Shown piece by piece: positions 6,160 through 6,866 of a DNA stretch of 6,866 bases; within the stretch, counting starts at the first letter, position 1, and the number at the start of each line of letters is the position of its first letter. The DNA comes from Pseudomonadota bacterium (lineage in GTDB: Bacteria; Pseudomonadota; Gammaproteobacteria; Xanthomonadales; Xanthomonadaceae): assembly GCA_023386795.1 (NCBI GenBank), contig JAEWJB010000021.1:1-6866 (forward strand), read 5' to 3'. The notes beneath the pieces are model-generated. The model ran no database searches. It had not been told where the DNA came from and worked only from the letters and a program-made list of their open reading frames with translations. The position numbers were made by a program, and so were the translations under genes.

Positions 6160-6866
6160 GGCTGGTCCTCCACCACGGCGACATCGACCTCGACCAGTTC
6201 GATCTTCGCCGAGTCTTTCGGCGGCACGAACGCGAAGGTCGAATCCTTCAGCGCGGCATTCGTGTTCCAGGTGAGCGTGGTGGCGTACTGCGGCTGCGCC
6301 GGGTCGGTGGTGGTGGTGATCACCAGCCGCCGGGGCAGCGGTTTGTCGCCGGTCTCCATCCACAGCTGCCAGTCCACGCCATCCTGGCGGAAGGCGTATT
6401 GCTCGGTGACACTGCCGTCCACGCGCGCCGGGCCGATGAAAGTGGCTGCCTTCAGGGCCGAGACCGGTGCGGCGGGGGTACCCCACAGGAACAGGTCGGG
6501 CAGCGGCAGCTCGATGCCGTACTGGTCACGCGCCACCGCCATCAGCTCGTGCAGGTTCGGCGGCGCGTCGACCGTGGCGTAGTACTTGTTCTTCGGGCCG
6601 TACACCGTCAGCGTCTTGCCGTCGTAGTAGAGCTCGCGTTCCTTGCGGTCGGTCTTCCAGCTCAGGCGCAGGCCGTCGGGGACACGCACCTTGTACTCGA
6701 CCGAACCGGGGAACTGCAGCTTCTGGCCGTCCTCGGTCACCACGTCCAGCGTGGTGTCGCCGTGCACGGTGAAGCTCTTCAGGCTGCGCAGGTAACGGCC
6801 CATCTTCTCCAGCGCGGCCACCGCCTGCGGATCGATGGCGGCGGGGGCGGCGGCGGGGGGCGGCGG
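6156..6866 (-). CDS. DUF2092-type periplasmic protein (5'-partial)
   Basis: The visible 236 residues run off the right edge without a start. They begin with a Pro/Ala linker (PPPPAAAPAA) and IDPQAVAALEKMGRYLRSLKSF, an opening I associate with DUF2092 (predicted periplasmic proteins, probably a LolA/LppX-like curved beta-sheet fold). Consistent with that are alternating strands such as FTVHGDTTLDVV, RLSWKTDRKERELYYDGKTLTVY, VDWQLWMETGDKPLPRRLVIT and YATTLTWNTNAALKDSTFAFVPP. The body has no membrane helix, and a signal peptide or lipoprotein signal is expected upstream of the Pro/Ala linker. A GTG at 6819-6821 is not the likely start, because it would remove IDPQA and any export signal. The stop overlaps the start of the Asn-rich gene (ATGA, 6156-6159), making it the upstream partner of a two-gene unit. 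Function unknown; lipid or hydrophobic ligand handling would follow from the fold but is not shown. Confidence 0.85.
   Translation of the reverse strand, partial: PPPPAAAPAAIDPQAVAALEKMGRYLRSLKSFTVHGDTTLDVVTEDGQKLQFPGSVEYKVRVPDGLRLSWKTDRKERELYYDGKTLTVYGPKNKYYATVDAPPNLHELMAVARDQYGIELPLPDLFLWGTPAAPVSALKAATFIGPARVDGSVTEQYAFRQDGVDWQLWMETGDKPLPRRLVITTTTDPAQPQYATTLTWNTNAALKDSTFAFVPPKDSAKIELVEVDVAVVEDQP
6167..6171 (-). promoter_or_regulatory. Strong Shine-Dalgarno of the Asn-rich gene
   Basis: On the minus strand GGAGG lies 7 bases before the ATG at 6159, inside the last codons of the DUF2092-type gene. Together with the ATGA overlap it decides the start and suggests efficient coupled or independent initiation of the downstream gene. 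Confidence 0.85.

Noticed and set aside
6160..6486. N-terminal extension of the Asn-rich gene frame beyond its ATG at 6159
   Set aside because: The extension overlaps the DUF2092-type gene out of frame, would bury the signal peptide inside the protein, and ignores the Shine-Dalgarno at 6167-6171.

Overview
The window is about two-thirds G+C and densely coded, with strong G/C third-position bias. Together with a GTAG-headed REP doublet and a gammaproteobacterial-type Mfd, this suggests a gammaproteobacterium of the Xanthomonadales (Lysobacterales), perhaps the Rhodanobacter/Dyella/Luteibacter side. That placement is inference from memory of such genomes; no marker RNA is present. Nothing indicates a phage, plasmid, CRISPR array or genomic island.

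Layout. Bases 1-3344 (+) hold nearly all of mfd, the transcription-repair coupling factor, lacking only about its first 40 codons off the left edge. Bases 3345-3549 are a non-coding gap dominated by an 89-bp inverted repeat of two facing REP units (3391-3479). Bases 3550-3948 (+) encode a small SpoIIAA-like (STAS-fold) protein. One base further, converging on it, is a ClsC-type cardiolipin synthase of the phospholipase D superfamily (3950-5509, -). Upstream of that gene, 5510-5616 carries a strong minus-strand intrinsic terminator (5563-5597) and a possible start-proximal promoter for the synthase gene.

The right end is a minus-strand pair read from beyond the right edge: a DUF2092-type envelope protein (6156-6866, N-terminus missing), then a secreted Asn-rich repeat protein of unknown function (5617-6159). 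The two overlap by ATGA, the second has a strong Shine-Dalgarno inside the first, and the terminator closes the unit. They look co-transcribed and translationally coupled, so they probably act together in the envelope.

No single pathway joins the window: mfd is DNA repair, clsC-like is phospholipid synthesis, and the right-hand pair is an uncharacterised secreted module. The least explained items are the Asn-rich repeat protein with its DUF2092 partner, the REP doublet, and the possible leaderless start of the synthase gene.
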